Notes: generated from the sequence alone by a model not told the origin. Shown: positions 1 through 9,683, counted from the stretch's first letter. The stretch: 44,130 nt of DNA from an uncultured Clostridia bacterium (GCA_944349635.1 CALVNH010000009.1:1-44130), one strand, 5' to 3'. Translations and numbers: made by a program.

Positions 1-1
1 T

Positions 2-99
2 GAGCAATGCGTCAACGGCAAGATTATTGAGCAATACCACTTCAACGTACACCGTCACGAGTCAATTATAAATCGGCGATCTGCGAAATCTTTCCGTTA
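2..99 (+). CDS. Possible 3' end of an unknown gene entering from the left
   Basis: An open frame runs from the window edge to a TAG at 97-99 and encodes 32 residues, beginning EQCVNGKIIEQYHFNVH. The first part shows the pyrimidine-rich third codon positions seen in neighbouring genes, while the last ten codons do not. I do not recognise the protein. It could be a real C-terminus read towards the terminator at 244-272, or chance. No other frame in 1-240 is more convincing. Confidence 0.25.
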
Positions 100-243
100 G
101 GATACGCAGTCCTCTTTTACGCGGACATCGGGCTTAAAACACCACCTTGCATATCATTTTTCAACCCGAACACTCGACCTCTTCGGGCAAATTTGAGTTT
201 CAACGCTTTGCCGGCTTCCACGACGACGAAGAAATCCGAATAT

Positions 244-272
244 AAAAAAAGCAACCGTTTCGGTTGCTTTTT
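244..272. terminator. Bidirectional intrinsic terminator downstream of ftsZ
   Basis: The 7-bp stem GCAACCG/CGGTTGC (251-257 with 261-267) has a 3-base loop and is flanked by A7 on one side and T5 on the other. It can therefore act on both strands. On the minus strand it lies about 130 bases after the ftsZ stop and ends the ftsA-ftsZ transcript. On the plus strand it could end whatever gene enters from the left. Bases 100-399 otherwise show nothing I recognise. Confidence 0.8.
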
Positions 273-399
273 ACGATTGTGTTTGTCCGCTCCGCCGTTC
301 GATGCGAAAATGCCGTGTGCCTGAAATACGACGTAACCGATAGCTTTTCTTTACGAAAACATCTTCAAATCGGACTTTTACGGCGAAACACCTTTCACG

Positions 400-1830
400 T
401 CAGTTTCTGTCGCGGCGCAGATGACGCAGGAATGCGGGAACCTGACGTCCTGCATTGCCGACATCGATGCGGCTGGACTGAATGCCGCCGTCGGACACGG
501 GTTCCGCCGCAGGCGCCACGGGCGCGGGAGCAACGGGTTGTTCCTGAACGGGTGCCGCAGGTTGAGGCTCCGCCGCAGGTGCCGAGGGTCGGATGTTGAA
601 AGTGGGTCTGTTTGCGAATATGTTGGGATTGTACTCCGACCTTGCGGATTCCACACGTTCGTCGTCGTCGCGCTTGGAATCTGCCGCCGCGTCGGCAATG
701 GACGCGATGTGATTCGCCGTGTTGCCGGGAGCAGGAACGTTGCCCGTCCGCGCGAGAGTGTTGTTCCTGTCCACAAACCCGGTGGCGATAATGGTGATTT
801 CTATATCTTTCTTGTCGGGCACGAAAGCCGTGCCGAAGATGATGTTCGCAGAGGGGTCGACAACCTGTTTGACGATTTCGCAAGCCTCGGTGACCTCGCT
901 GAGCAACATATCTTCACCGCCGCTGATGTTGACGATGATGCCGGTTGCGCCTTCGATGTCGGTTTCAAGCAGAGGGCTGAAAACCGCGTTTCTAACCGCC
1001 TCGATTACTCTCTTCTCGCCCTTGCCATAACCGATGCCCATGTGCGCCAGACCTCTCTTTTTGAGAATGGTTTTGACGTCGGCGAAGTCGAGGTTGATGA
1101 GTTCGGGATTTGCGATGACGTCGCTCACGCCCTGCACGCCCTGACGGAGAACGTCGTCGGCGATTTCGAACGCGCGCTTGAACCCGATTTTGTTGTCCAA
1201 AACTTCGATGAGCTTCTGGTTGGGAATGATGAGCAGCGTATCGACGAAATTTTTGAGGTTGCGAATGCCCGCTTCCGCATTCATCATGCGCTGTGCCCCC
1301 TCGAAATTGAAAGGCTTTGTCACGACGGCAACCGTCAGAATGCCCATGGATTTGGCTATTTCCGCGACAACGGGAGCCGCACCGGTGCCCGTTCCGCCAC
1401 CCATACCCGCCGTGATGAAGAGCAAATCTATGCCTTCAAGAGCCTTTTTGATGTCCTCGCGGGACTCTTCGGCGGCAAGTTTACCGATTTCGGGGTTGGA
1501 ACCCGCTCCCAGACCGCCCGTCTTATTGGCACCCAGCTGAATTTTGCATTCCTCGGGAACGAGGGACATATTGAGTGCCTGCATGTCGGTGTTCATGACT
1601 ATGAAACTTGCACTCTTGATGCCCGCTCTTATCATATTGTTGACGGCATTGTTTCCGCCTCCGCCGACGCCGACGACAACTATGTTTGCCTTGCCGGGAA
1701 CCTTGCGCGTGACGGGAGCAACATACTCCTCTTCCTCGTACTGTTCTTCGGCGTATGCGGCAGTATCTTCGTTGTCGGACCTGTCGGAATCAGGGGTGTT
1801 CGAATAGCCGAATCTTTCGAAATCTATCAT
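400..1830 (-). CDS. ftsZ: Cell division GTPase FtsZ
   Basis: FtsZ is the tubulin homologue that polymerises with GTP into the cytoplasmic Z ring at the division site. The 476-residue product has the glycine loop [10 protein letters not shown] (about 54-63), the tubulin signature GGGTGTG (144-150) and the T7 loop NLDFADV (246-252). A Pro/Ala-rich linker and a C-terminal peptide, RQVPAFLRH (462-470), match the tail that binds FtsA and SepF. About 48 acidic residues precede the GTPase core, and the protein is longer than the roughly 380 residues of many homologues. The start has a strong Shine-Dalgarno (CGGAGG, 1837-1842). The ATG overlaps the ftsA-like stop by four bases, so translation is probably coupled. 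sepF lies elsewhere in this window (25044-25454). Confidence 0.98.
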   Translation of the reverse strand: MIDFERFGYSNTPDSDRSDNEDTAAYAEEQYEEEEYVAPVTRKVPGKANIVVVGVGGGGNNAVNNMIRAGIKSASFIVMNTDMQALNMSLVPEECKIQLGANKTGGLGAGSNPEIGKLAAEESREDIKKALEGIDLLFITAGMGGGTGTGAAPVVAEIAKSMGILTVAVVTKPFNFEGAQRMMNAEAGIRNLKNFVDTLLIIPNQKLIEVLDNKIGFKRAFEIADDVLRQGVQGVSDVIANPELINLDFADVKTILKKRGLAHMGIGYGKGEKRVIEAVRNAVFSPLLETDIEGATGIIVNISGGEDMLLSEVTEACEIVKQVVDPSANIIFGTAFVPDKKDIEITIIATGFVDRNNTLARTGNVPAPGNTANHIASIADAAADSKRDDDERVESARSEYNPNIFANRPTFNIRPSAPAAEPQPAAPVQEQPVAPAPVAPAAEPVSDGGIQSSRIDVGNAGRQVPAFLRHLRRDRN

Positions 1831-2990
1831 ATCTTACCTCCGTTTAAGACTCTTTTGATATATTCTCCGAAATTGAATTTCGATAAAGTTTCCGCGACCG
1901 TCAGCAAAGAAATCTTGGAGCTGTCGGAAGGTTTGGAAAATCCCGGCAAGCGGGGTGCACAGACCTCCACGCTCCTGTTGAGCTGTTCGCTCAGGAACTT
2001 CTTTGCTCCGCGAATGGACGCGACGCCCTCTCCCGTGAGATACACGGGGACGTATGTCGGCGAATCAAGTCCGTCCAGCACCGTCTTGATGAGCTCGGCA
2101 AACTGCTCCAAACGCGCGCGCACGATTTCGCACGCATCTGCTGCGAAGACGGTGTAATCGTTGTCAGCAACCAGAACGGCATCGTCCGCATAGGAAAGAT
2201 TGAGGTCGACAAGCTCTTTTGCACGCTCTGCAAGTTCGAACGGGACTTGCAGATATTCGTACATATCGGCGGCAATATGGGCTCCGCCCAAAGAGAACGA
2301 TTTCAACTCGCAAAGCCCCTCTCCTCTGCCGACGGCAATGAAAGAAGATATGTAGCCGATGTCGACAAGCACGTAGGACGCGTCGCGCTGTTCTCTCTCG
2401 AAAAGCGCAAGTCCCTCCGCCCACGGAGAGGCTATGAAGTGAATTTCTTTGAAACCGTGCTCCGCCGCGATTGTGCGGAAAGTGTCCGTAAAACGTGTTT
2501 CGCAGAACATATATGAAACGGTGGCTTCGATTCTGCCTGCCATCATGCCGCGAACGTCGAAATACAGTTTGTCGGACGTATCCACGGAATAACACACGGC
2601 GGAAGAATTGATTACCTCGTAGCCGTCATCGTCGAAATCGTTGCCCTTGCGAAGCAGAAAATCGATGTCCGCGTCGATGACCCTGCGCACTCTGTCGAGA
2701 GTGACGAACACTCTCTTGTTTACCACGGAAACGAATTCTCCGGGAACGCCGATGAAAATGCGACGGCTTCTGCTTCCCGCAGCGGCGACGGCCTCGGACA
2801 AAACCTCGGAAACGACGGAGTGCAAATCGGCTTCGTTGAGCCACTGCCCGTCGCAGAATCCGTCGTATTCACGCTCCGCAGATGCCTTGATATCGTAAAC
2901 GGATTGCGCCTTTTTGCAACCGACAATCGCGCTTATCAGACGCGACGTGACGTCGAGTATGACAATGTCTTTGCTGAAAAATGCGCTCAT
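1827..2990 (-). CDS. ftsA: FtsA-like actin-family division protein
   Basis: This is an actin-fold ATPase expected to tether FtsZ to the membrane. The 387-residue protein begins with an FtsA/PilM-like strand, [18 protein letters not shown]. It has a second phosphate-type segment, [15 protein letters not shown] (near 210), and a late [11 protein letters not shown] segment typical of the family. The tail [14 protein letters not shown] could form the short amphipathic membrane helix. The sequence is divergent and somewhat shorter than usual FtsA (about 420 residues). Position directly upstream of ftsZ with an ATGA overlap supports the call. The Shine-Dalgarno is weak. A strong promoter lies at 3046-3073. 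A divergent actin-like protein with another role is less likely. Confidence 0.85.
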   Translation of the reverse strand: MSAFFSKDIVILDVTSRLISAIVGCKKAQSVYDIKASAEREYDGFCDGQWLNEADLHSVVSEVLSEAVAAAGSRSRRIFIGVPGEFVSVVNKRVFVTLDRVRRVIDADIDFLLRKGNDFDDDGYEVINSSAVCYSVDTSDKLYFDVRGMMAGRIEATVSYMFCETRFTDTFRTIAAEHGFKEIHFIASPWAEGLALFEREQRDASYVLVDIGYISSFIAVGRGEGLCELKSFSLGGAHIAADMYEYLQVPFELAERAKELVDLNLSYADDAVLVADNDYTVFAADACEIVRARLEQFAELIKTVLDGLDSPTYVPVYLTGEGVASIRGAKKFLSEQLNRSVEVCAPRLPGFSKPSDSSKISLLTVAETLSKFNFGEYIKRVLNGGKI

Positions 2991-3045
2991 AAGACCCCGT
3001 TTCCGCGAGAACGTAATTCCCGCTATAATATATAATTCTAACTTT

Positions 3046-3073
3046 ATTATATAATAAATAAAAACGCTGTCAA
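3046..3073 (-). promoter_or_regulatory. Sigma-A-type promoter for ftsA-ftsZ
   Basis: On the minus strand the sequence reads TTGACA (3068-3073), a 16-base spacer and TATAAT (3046-3051), a near-perfect vegetative promoter. It lies between the murA stop and the ftsA-like start, so ftsA-ftsZ can be transcribed independently of the upstream cluster. The leader would be about 50 bases long and is AT-rich. Confidence 0.75.
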
Positions 3074-3085
3074 TGCTTTTACGTT

Positions 3086-3104
3086 AAAAAACCGAGTTTT
3101 TCGG
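3086..3104 (-). terminator. Weak possible terminator after murA
   Basis: On the minus strand a 4-bp CCGA/TCGG stem with a 5-base loop is followed by six T. It lies about 35 bases after the murA stop and just upstream of the ftsA promoter. The stem is short, so termination would be partial at best. Confidence 0.35.
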
Positions 3105-3136
3105 CTAAAATGTCGATATTTAACCTTTTTTTACGT

Positions 3137-4408
3137 TCATTCGGGCAAACTGCCGCTTTCTCGCACAACTTTTCCGCCGAGATTCGACATAATCCGCTCT
3201 ATGTTCTCGTAGCCTCTGTCGAGATAACGCAGTCCGTCGATGAAACTTTCGCCCTCCGCTCCGAGAGCGGCAACAAGCAGTCCCGCTCCTCCGCGCAAAT
3301 CCGCCGCGTGCATCACGGCGCCCTTCATCCCGCGGCTGCCGTCCACGAATGCGGTGTTGCCTGCAAGAGCTATGTCCGCGCCCATTTTCCTGAGTTCGGC
3401 AACATGGGCGAATCTGTCCTCGAACACGGTTTCCCGCATGCTGCTCATTCCCGACGCGTAACACTGACACGCCATAAACGGCGCCTGCATGTCCGTCGGA
3501 AACAGCGGATAGGGTCCCGTGACGACGTCGGTTGCGGCAAGTACTCTGTCGCTTTCGAACACGAGAACGCCGCCGTGCTCGACAAGATAAGTGTGAGAGG
3601 ACAAAAAGGGCGAAATCACAGCACCCAGACACGAAGCGTCGGCTCCGTTCAGTTCAACTCGTCCGCCGGCAACCGCAACGGCCGCCATTACCGTTCCAGT
3701 GACTATTCTGTCGGCAACGGGAGCACAGACCGCGCCTTCCAGTTCTCGGACTCCGTTGACGGTGATTACGGGGGTGCCCTCTCCCGCAATGTCCGCGCCC
3801 ATTTTCACCAACAGTCTGACAAGGGACACTATCTCGGGTTCGCGCGCCGCGCCGATAAGACGCGTTCTGCCCTCCGCTTTGACTGCCGCCATAATCAGGT
3901 TTTCCGTCGCACCGACACTCGGATATTTCAGAATGACGTCCGCACCCGTGAGTTTTTCGGCGTGACAGAGCACGTAATCCTCACCGTACTCCACACAGGC
4001 TCCCAGACGCCGGAATCCGTCAAAGTGTATGTCGAGCGGCCGTGCGCCTATGCGACACCCGCCGGGGGTGAAGAGTCTCACTTCTCCCGTTTCCGCAAGC
4101 AGCGCACCCAGCATAAAGACAGAAGAACGCATTGCACAAGCAAGGTGCGGCGGGATTTCCGTCAAGGTCGGTTTGCCGCTCACCGTAACGTCGCGTCCCC
4201 GTCTGCTCACTGCCACGCCGAGCGCACGGAGAACTTCCGTCATGTCGTCGACGTCGCTTATGTAAGGGCAATCCGTGACGGTGACTTCGTCCTCCGTCAT
4301 GACGCTGGCGGCGAGCATAGGCAAAACGGCGTTTTTGGCGCCGTGAACGTTGTAAGTGCCGCACAAAGGGCTTCCCCCTTTCACGCGCAAATAAGTTTTT
4401 TCGGTCAT
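3137..4408 (-). CDS. murA: UDP-N-acetylglucosamine 1-carboxyvinyltransferase MurA
   Basis: MurA transfers enolpyruvate from PEP to UDP-GlcNAc in the cytoplasm, the first committed step of peptidoglycan precursor synthesis. The 423-residue product has the substrate-binding GAKNAVLP (23-30), the loop PGGCRIGARPLD with the catalytic Cys at about 118 (the fosfomycin target position), and PTD with the general-base Asp at about 306. The chosen ATG at 4408 has GGAGGAG in front of it; a longer frame to 4426 lacks this. It lies downstream of ftsW, where murG and related genes sit in many Firmicutes. The gap to ftsW is 38 bases, consistent with one transcript. Confidence 0.95.
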   Translation of the reverse strand: MTEKTYLRVKGGSPLCGTYNVHGAKNAVLPMLAASVMTEDEVTVTDCPYISDVDDMTEVLRALGVAVSRRGRDVTVSGKPTLTEIPPHLACAMRSSVFMLGALLAETGEVRLFTPGGCRIGARPLDIHFDGFRRLGACVEYGEDYVLCHAEKLTGADVILKYPSVGATENLIMAAVKAEGRTRLIGAAREPEIVSLVRLLVKMGADIAGEGTPVITVNGVRELEGAVCAPVADRIVTGTVMAAVAVAGGRVELNGADASCLGAVISPFLSSHTYLVEHGGVLVFESDRVLAATDVVTGPYPLFPTDMQAPFMACQCYASGMSSMRETVFEDRFAHVAELRKMGADIALAGNTAFVDGSRGMKGAVMHAADLRGGAGLLVAALGAEGESFIDGLRYLDRGYENIERIMSNLGGKVVRESGSLPE

Positions 4409-4446
4409 ATCTCCTCCGAAAAGCAACCTTGCGGAATCATTCCATT

Positions 4447-5622
4447 CTATGCCGTCGCCGCCGACGGCGTACTTTCCGACCGTTTTTTCGCGTCAGCCTT
4501 TCTTATCGTCGCCGTTCTTCCCAGAAAACGCGAGTTCGCGTGCCTGGAAACCGAAAGCAACATTCCGCACGCGCACAAATATGCGACCAACGAAGAGCCG
4601 CCCGCGCTCATGAAAGGCAAAGGCAAACCCGTGGGCGGCACGGCGCCGCATACCACGGCGACGTTGAGCAAAGTCTGAACGGCAATCACCGCCGTAATTC
4701 CTGCGGACAAATAGCAACTGTATCTGTCGGTTGCACGCAAGGCTATCACCACACCGCGCACCACTACCACTCCGAACAACGCACACACCGCAAGCACTCC
4801 GAAAAGTCCCGTTTCTTCGCCTATCACGGACATTATGAAATCGCTTTCGGCAAACGGCAAAAACAGATATTTCTGTCGCGAATTGAAGAGCCCGACTCCG
4901 AAAAGACCGCCCGAACCCAGCGCATAATAAGACTGTATCAGCTGATACCCTTCGTCGAGGGGCGATTCCCACGGGTCGAGAAAAGCAAGCAGCCTGCGAA
5001 CACGGTAGGGTTCGGCAAGCACGAGCGCCACGCCCAGAGCAACGACGGGAATCAGAATTATTGCAAGATGCGACGGCTTAACCCCTGCCACGAAAAGCAG
5101 AACCACGGTCACGGCTCCCGCGCAGATTGTGATGGACATATTCGGTTCGAGCAGCAAGAGGACACACACGATTCCGCCGATTGCAAGGAAAGCAACCGCT
5201 CTGGGAAAAGTGCCCACTCCTTTGGAGGCACCGAACGCCGCCATCAGCATAACCATGGCAAACTTCGCGAACTCCGACGGTTGAACGGTGAAAAATCCCA
5301 GATTCAGCCATCTTTTCGCGCCATAGCTCTCGACGCCTATCACCGGAATGAACACGGCGGCAAGCAGAATTATTCCTACGATGTACGCCGCAAGCGAATA
5401 CTTTTTGAAATACTCGGGCTTTACGAAAGACAGGGCGAGCATTGCCGCAACGCCGAAAACAAGGGCGACAGCCTGTGTTTTGACATAATGAAAAGAGTCC
5501 CCGTAGGTAATTTCCGCGCCGTAAGAAGATGCGGAATAGATGAACAGCAAACCCAGCAACGACAAAACCGTTACGGCAATGGCGAGAGGTTTGTCGAATC
5601 CGAAAAATCCCTCTCTCTTCAT
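4447..5622 (-). CDS. ftsW: SEDS-family septal glycosyltransferase FtsW/SpoVE
   Basis: This polytopic membrane enzyme polymerises lipid II into glycan strands together with a class B PBP. The 391-residue product begins with a SEDS-type first helix, FDKPLAIAVTVLSLLG, and the GLLFIYSASS segment. It contains QPSEFAKFA, the acidic loop ESDFIMSVIGEE (the region holding the catalytic Asp in this family) and the late LPFMSAGGSSL. About ten hydrophobic segments are visible. The ATG overlaps the murD stop as ATGA, so a longer upstream frame is not needed. Its partner is probably the class B PBP at 9684-11615. Whether it acts in division or sporulation cannot be told from sequence. Confidence 0.93.
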   Translation of the reverse strand: MKREGFFGFDKPLAIAVTVLSLLGLLFIYSASSYGAEITYGDSFHYVKTQAVALVFGVAAMLALSFVKPEYFKKYSLAAYIVGIILLAAVFIPVIGVESYGAKRWLNLGFFTVQPSEFAKFAMVMLMAAFGASKGVGTFPRAVAFLAIGGIVCVLLLLEPNMSITICAGAVTVVLLFVAGVKPSHLAIILIPVVALGVALVLAEPYRVRRLLAFLDPWESPLDEGYQLIQSYYALGSGGLFGVGLFNSRQKYLFLPFAESDFIMSVIGEETGLFGVLAVCALFGVVVVRGVVIALRATDRYSCYLSAGITAVIAVQTLLNVAVVCGAVPPTGLPLPFMSAGGSSLVAYLCACGMLLSVSRHANSRFLGRTATIRKADAKKRSESTPSAATA

Positions 5623-6923
5623 AGCTTGCGCATCAGCTTCACTACGGCGGCGTCGAAGGCGCGACCGCGTTCTGAATAGCCCGTATATCTGTCGTAACTT
5701 TTGGAAGACGGCGAAAACAGCACGTTTTTGCATTCCAGTTTGTGTGCCATATCCACAGCGTCCGCACAGGCGTCTTCCAGAGTTGCGCTGCGCAGGACGT
5801 TTCCGAAGCCCGCGCCGACGGCGGCACGTATTATGCTGTCCGCATTTTCGCCGACCACCACCACTCCTTTGATTTTGGAAGGCAGATTGGAAAAAAGTTC
5901 GCCGAAATTTTCCGCTCTTTGCGCTCCGCCGAGTATCAGAACGGTATCTCCGTCCATGCTCTCGCTTGCGGAAACCGTGGAAAACACGTTGGTCGCCTTG
6001 CTGTCGTTGTAGACATTGACGCCGTCCACGACTCCGCAGGACTTTCTGCGGAATTCGGGTCTGCGAAAGGACACCATCGCGTCGGCAATGGTATAAGGAC
6101 TGATTTCCTTTTCCATTGCGACGGCAAGCGCGGCAAGCGCGTTTTCCAGTTCTCTCCCCCTGAAATCCAGTTCCTCCGTTTCGACGACGGGCTTGCCTTT
6201 ATAACACAAAAATCCCGACGATTGATACGCTCCGTCCACGGGACGGGACAGACTGAACGGGATTTGCCGAGCTTTTACGAGAGGCAGAAGCGAACACACG
6301 TTTTCGTCGTCGGCATTGTAAACGGCTTTATCGCAAGAAGCCTGCCTGAGAAAAATGTTGGCTTTTGCGGCTATGTACCTTTCCATTGTTCCGTGCCTGT
6401 CCAGGTGGTCGGGCGTTATGTTGAGCATAACCGCGATTTCCGGCGAAAAATTGAGTGCCGTTTCCAGCTGAAAGCTGCTTGCTTCTATAACCACGCATTC
6501 CATGGCGTCGAGTTTGTCGGCAATCGAGGAAAACGCGGCGCCGATGTTCCCCACCGCGTGCGAATTGATTTTCGCGGTTTTGAGGATATGGTCGATGAGC
6601 AACGTCGTCGTGGTCTTTCCGTTTGTGCCCGTCACGGCAATCTGCTCAGCGACGCAGAATGCGGAAGCCAGTTCAAGTTCGCTTATGACGAGTTTTCCCG
6701 ACAGTTTCGCGTCCATGACGTAAGGATTGAACCCCGAAATCCCGGGGCTCAGCACGATTATGTCGCAGTCCTCGAACACGCCTGCGGAGGACGTGGCGTG
6801 ACTTTTTTCGGGATTGTCGTCGTAAATCACCGCTCTGCCTCCGTTCTCTCTCACAAGCTGATATGCCGACATACCGCTGATACCCGCGCCGTAAATCACG
6901 ACGTTTTTCCCCACAAGATTCAT
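5619..6923 (-). CDS. murD: UDP-N-acetylmuramoylalanine-D-glutamate ligase MurD
   Basis: MurD adds D-glutamate to UDP-MurNAc-L-Ala with ATP in the cytoplasm. The 434-residue product has an N-terminal Rossmann segment, VVIYGAGISGMSAY (8-21), the ATP-binding loop GTNGKTTTT (99-107), the NITPDHLDRHGT motif and YNDSKATN in the C-terminal domain, all typical of Mur ligases. The start at 6923 has GAGGA upstream, and its ATG overlaps the mraY stop as ATGA. The open frame extends far upstream only because it shadows mraY in another frame. D-glutamate for this step would come from the racemase at 33066-33941. Confidence 0.96.
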   Translation of the reverse strand: MNLVGKNVVIYGAGISGMSAYQLVRENGGRAVIYDDNPEKSHATSSAGVFEDCDIIVLSPGISGFNPYVMDAKLSGKLVISELELASAFCVAEQIAVTGTNGKTTTTLLIDHILKTAKINSHAVGNIGAAFSSIADKLDAMECVVIEASSFQLETALNFSPEIAVMLNITPDHLDRHGTMERYIAAKANIFLRQASCDKAVYNADDENVCSLLPLVKARQIPFSLSRPVDGAYQSSGFLCYKGKPVVETEELDFRGRELENALAALAVAMEKEISPYTIADAMVSFRRPEFRRKSCGVVDGVNVYNDSKATNVFSTVSASESMDGDTVLILGGAQRAENFGELFSNLPSKIKGVVVVGENADSIIRAAVGAGFGNVLRSATLEDACADAVDMAHKLECKNVLFSPSSKSYDRYTGYSERGRAFDAAVVKLMRKL

Positions 6924-7918
6924 ATTGTCCTCGCAAAAATTAGCGTGATTGCGCCCGCAACGGCGGTGACGAAGAAGTAAAGCGCACAGATTTTTGCCTC
7001 CGACAGCCCTTTCATTTCCAGATGATGATGAAAAGGAGCCATCAGGAAAATGCGTTTCTTCGTCGCTTTGAATACGAGCACCTGCATTATTACAGATATG
7101 CTGGACCATACGAACATTATTCCCGCAACGGGAAGAAGAAAAGGATTGCGCGAAAAAACAGCCACGCACGCCACCGCCGCGCCGAGTGCCAGCGAGCCCG
7201 TGTCGCCCATCATAACAGTCGCGGGATTGGAATTGAAAATCAGGTATCCCGACAATCCGCCCGCGGCGGAAGCGCAAATCGCGGTGAGTGAAAGTATCTC
7301 GTTTGCGGCGCGCGCGTCACCCGCGCCCGTTGCATCCGTGTAGGCTAGATAAGTCACTGCCGCAAACACGGCGAAATATCCCGCGGAAACGGTGGCGGCA
7401 AGTCCGTCGAGACCGTCCGTGAGGTTGACGGAATTTGTGGTCGCCACGAAAATCAGTATCACGAAAGGGATTATGCCGTAGCTGAGTTCGGCGGGCGCGC
7501 CGAAAGGCACGTTTATCTGAGACCCCGCATAGGGTGAGGCGTAACAGAAATACGCGGCGATTGCGCTCAATCCGAGCTGTCCGATTATTTTCTGATAGGG
7601 TTTCAGTCCCAGATTTCTCGAAAACCTGATTTTGATGAAATCGTCCAGAAACCCAAGCACTCCGAAGCCGAAAATCACGCTTGCCGACACCAGCGAAAAC
7701 GACGTGCTTTCGCACAGTGCCGAAATGAGCAACGGCAGCAGAAAAATTATGCCGCCCATTGTCGGAGTGCCGCTCTTGTGTTCGTGTTGCGTGACGTATC
7801 CCAGCACCGTCTGTCTTGCTTTGAGTTTTCCGAGCAACGCCACGAAAAAAGGAGCGGTCACCGCGGAAATCAATGCGGAACCCATGAAATAAAGCAGTAT
7901 TTTCAACTCCGCGCTCAT
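6920..7918 (-). CDS. mraY: Phospho-N-acetylmuramoyl-pentapeptide-transferase MraY
   Basis: MraY is a membrane enzyme that transfers phospho-MurNAc-pentapeptide to undecaprenyl phosphate, forming lipid I. The 332-residue product has about ten hydrophobic helices, the Asp pair in LGFLDDFIKI, the NLTDGLDGLA motif, MGDTGSLALG and the HHH signature in APFHHHLEMKG. The start used here is the ATG that overlaps the murE stop as ATGA. A slightly longer start five codons upstream is possible. It sits between murE and murD as in many Firmicutes. Confidence 0.96.
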   Translation of the reverse strand: MSAELKILLYFMGSALISAVTAPFFVALLGKLKARQTVLGYVTQHEHKSGTPTMGGIIFLLPLLISALCESTSFSLVSASVIFGFGVLGFLDDFIKIRFSRNLGLKPYQKIIGQLGLSAIAAYFCYASPYAGSQINVPFGAPAELSYGIIPFVILIFVATTNSVNLTDGLDGLAATVSAGYFAVFAAVTYLAYTDATGAGDARAANEILSLTAICASAAGGLSGYLIFNSNPATVMMGDTGSLALGAAVACVAVFSRNPFLLPVAGIMFVWSSISVIMQVLVFKATKKRIFLMAPFHHHLEMKGLSEAKICALYFFVTAVAGAITLIFARTI

Positions 7919-9351
7919 CTTGCCTGACCCCAACGCCTGGCGGTTTCGAAATCGCTGTACGGAATTCTTTTGCCGCGTATTTCCAGATAGTTTTCGTTAC
8001 CTTTGCCCGCAATCACCACCGTGTCGCCTTCCAGCATTTCGGATACGGCATAGGCTATGGCTTCCGTGCGGTCGACGAAAGTTTTGCACTCCGACTGCAT
8101 TCCCGCAACGATGTCGCATATTATGTCGGAGGGATTCTCGAACCGCGGATTGTCGGACGTCACAATCACGACGTCGCTGAGTTTTTCCGCGATTTTTCCC
8201 ATCACGGCACGCTTTGACTTGTCGCGCTCTCCTCCGCACCCGAACACGGCAATCAGACGGGATTTGGTGAGAGTCCTTGCCGTGCGCAAAAGTTTTTCCA
8301 GTCCGTCGGGCGTGTGCGCATAGTCTATGATAATGGTCCCTTTTTCGTTGTGCAAAACGCTGAATCTGCCTCGCACCGCCTTGACTTTACGCACGCAACG
8401 GAACAGAGTCTCCGCGTCGAGTCCCAGTTCATGTGCCGCCGTCAGCGCGGCCAACAGATTGTAAACGTTGAACTCGCCGTACAGTCCCGAACGCACGTCC
8501 ACAAGGTCGTCGCACAGATTGGCGAGAAAGCGCACTCCGTCGATGTTTTCCTCTACGTTCACGGCGAAACAGTCTGCGGGGTTTTCGAGCGCGTAAGTCA
8601 CGAAAGGCAATCCCGTTTTTTCCAACTCAGCCGCAAGTTCCCTGCCCGCGGCGTCGTCCGTGTTTACGACGGCTTTCGCGACGTGCTCCGCGGTGAAATA
8701 GGAGAATTTCGTCTGCTTGTAGTTTTCGTAACTCTTGAAATAGTCCAGATGGTCCTGCGAAAGGTTGGTAAATACGGCAATATCGGCTTTTATTCCGCAG
8801 AGTTTATCAAGTCTTATTGCGTGTGCGGAAACCTCGGAGACCACCACTTCCACGCCTTTTGCCCTCATTTTGAAAAGCAGTTCGTTGAGTTCGAAACTGT
8901 CGGGAGTGGTCAGGCTTTCTCCCGCCTTTTCTCCCAGAATATAATGTCCTTCCGTACCTATTAGTCCGGTTTTGACCCCCGCGTGGGCGAGCAGCGAGGA
9001 GATGTAATGCGCGGTTGACGTCTTTCCGTTGGTGCCCACTACAGCCACGAACTTCATTCCGTCGGACGGACGGAGAAAAAAGTTGCGCGACATGAGCGCG
9101 TATGCCGCCCTTACATTGTCTACCAAAACGTATTCCACGTCTGCGGAAGGTCTCTTTTCGGTTATCGCCACAAAGTCGGCGTCGATGTCTTCGACATAGC
9201 GGTTGCCGTCGTCGCGCACGCCCTCCATACAGAAAAACAAATCCCCGTCGCACACCTTGCGCGAATCGATTTTCAGCGAAGAAACCTCGCGGTTTTTATC
9301 GGCGTGAAGCTCGGAAAAACTCACTCCTTCCAGCAGATTTTCAAGTGTCAT
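7915..9351 (-). CDS. murE: UDP-MurNAc-tripeptide ligase MurE, meso-DAP type
   Basis: MurE adds the third stem residue to UDP-MurNAc-L-Ala-D-Glu. The 478-residue product has the ATP loop GTNGKTST (106-113), TNLSQDHLDYF, and GCGGERDKSKR followed by DNPR (400-403). DNPR is the motif associated with meso-diaminopimelate as substrate, in contrast to lysine-adding enzymes, so the wall is predicted to be DAP-type. A strong Shine-Dalgarno (GGAGGA) precedes the ATG. It has its own promoter at 9380-9408 and lies behind the terminator at 9560-9590, so the cluster is split into at least two transcripts here. Confidence 0.96.
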   Translation of the reverse strand: MTLENLLEGVSFSELHADKNREVSSLKIDSRKVCDGDLFFCMEGVRDDGNRYVEDIDADFVAITEKRPSADVEYVLVDNVRAAYALMSRNFFLRPSDGMKFVAVVGTNGKTSTAHYISSLLAHAGVKTGLIGTEGHYILGEKAGESLTTPDSFELNELLFKMRAKGVEVVVSEVSAHAIRLDKLCGIKADIAVFTNLSQDHLDYFKSYENYKQTKFSYFTAEHVAKAVVNTDDAAGRELAAELEKTGLPFVTYALENPADCFAVNVEENIDGVRFLANLCDDLVDVRSGLYGEFNVYNLLAALTAAHELGLDAETLFRCVRKVKAVRGRFSVLHNEKGTIIIDYAHTPDGLEKLLRTARTLTKSRLIAVFGCGGERDKSKRAVMGKIAEKLSDVVIVTSDNPRFENPSDIICDIVAGMQSECKTFVDRTEAIAYAVSEMLEGDTVVIAGKGNENYLEIRGKRIPYSDFETARRWGQAR

Positions 9352-9379
9352 AACGTCCTCCGAAATATTTAATATTCAC

Positions 9380-9408
9380 ATAATAATTATTATTTTTAGT
9401 GAAATCAA
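9380..9408 (-). promoter_or_regulatory. Promoter for murE-mraY-murD-ftsW-murA
   Basis: On the minus strand TTGATT (9403-9408), a 17-base spacer and TATTAT (9380-9385) fit a sigma-A promoter, about 30 bases upstream of the murE start. The surrounding DNA is strongly AT-rich. Confidence 0.6.
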
Positions 9409-9477
9409 CGGAGCGGCGAAACTAGACAAGGACGGAAATTTTTTGTGAAACGACCTCAAACCGTTTTCTCGGCAAAG

Positions 9478-9510
9478 GGGTTAAACGCCCTCCGTCGCAC
9501 CGTTTAACCC
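9478..9510. repeat. Perfect 10-bp inverted repeat between pbp and murE
   Basis: GGGTTAAACG (9478-9487) pairs with CGTTTAACCC (9501-9510) across a 13-base loop. There is no T-run on either strand, so it is not a standard terminator. It lies inside the 332-base gap (9352-9683) between the PBP terminator and the murE promoter. An operator or RNA structure is possible, but no function is evident. Confidence 0.5.
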
Positions 9511-9559
9511 GACGTAAGCGTCCGTTTGGTTTTCGCCCTTGTTCGAAACCTCATTCCGC

Positions 9560-9590
9560 AAAAAAGCCGCGTTCGTCACAAACGCGGCTT
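9560..9590 (-). terminator. Intrinsic terminator after the class B PBP
   Basis: On the minus strand a 10-bp perfect stem, AAGCCGCGTT/AACGCGGCTT (9581-9590 with 9564-9573), has a 7-base loop and is followed by six T. It lies about 95 bases after the PBP stop and should end the mraZ-rsmH-orf-pbp transcript. Confidence 0.85.
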
Positions 9591-9683
9591 GCATTTCTGC
9601 TTCGTTAAACCCGTTCCGAAAGCCTTCCCTTCTCCGGTATTCTCCGAACCGACCCGAGATACTGCGTTTTTCGGGACTACCTC

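Noticed and set aside
100-240. Minus-strand frame with FFVVVEAGKALKLKF upstream of the first terminator
   Set aside because: No start codon with a ribosome site and no family match; it looks like chance.
421-2157. 578-residue plus-strand frame opposite ftsZ and ftsA
   Set aside because: It is the antisense shadow of two certain genes, produced by their codon bias.
5619-7277. Longer 552-residue version of MurD
   Set aside because: The first 118 residues are an out-of-frame reading of mraY; the family start with a ribosome site is at 6923.
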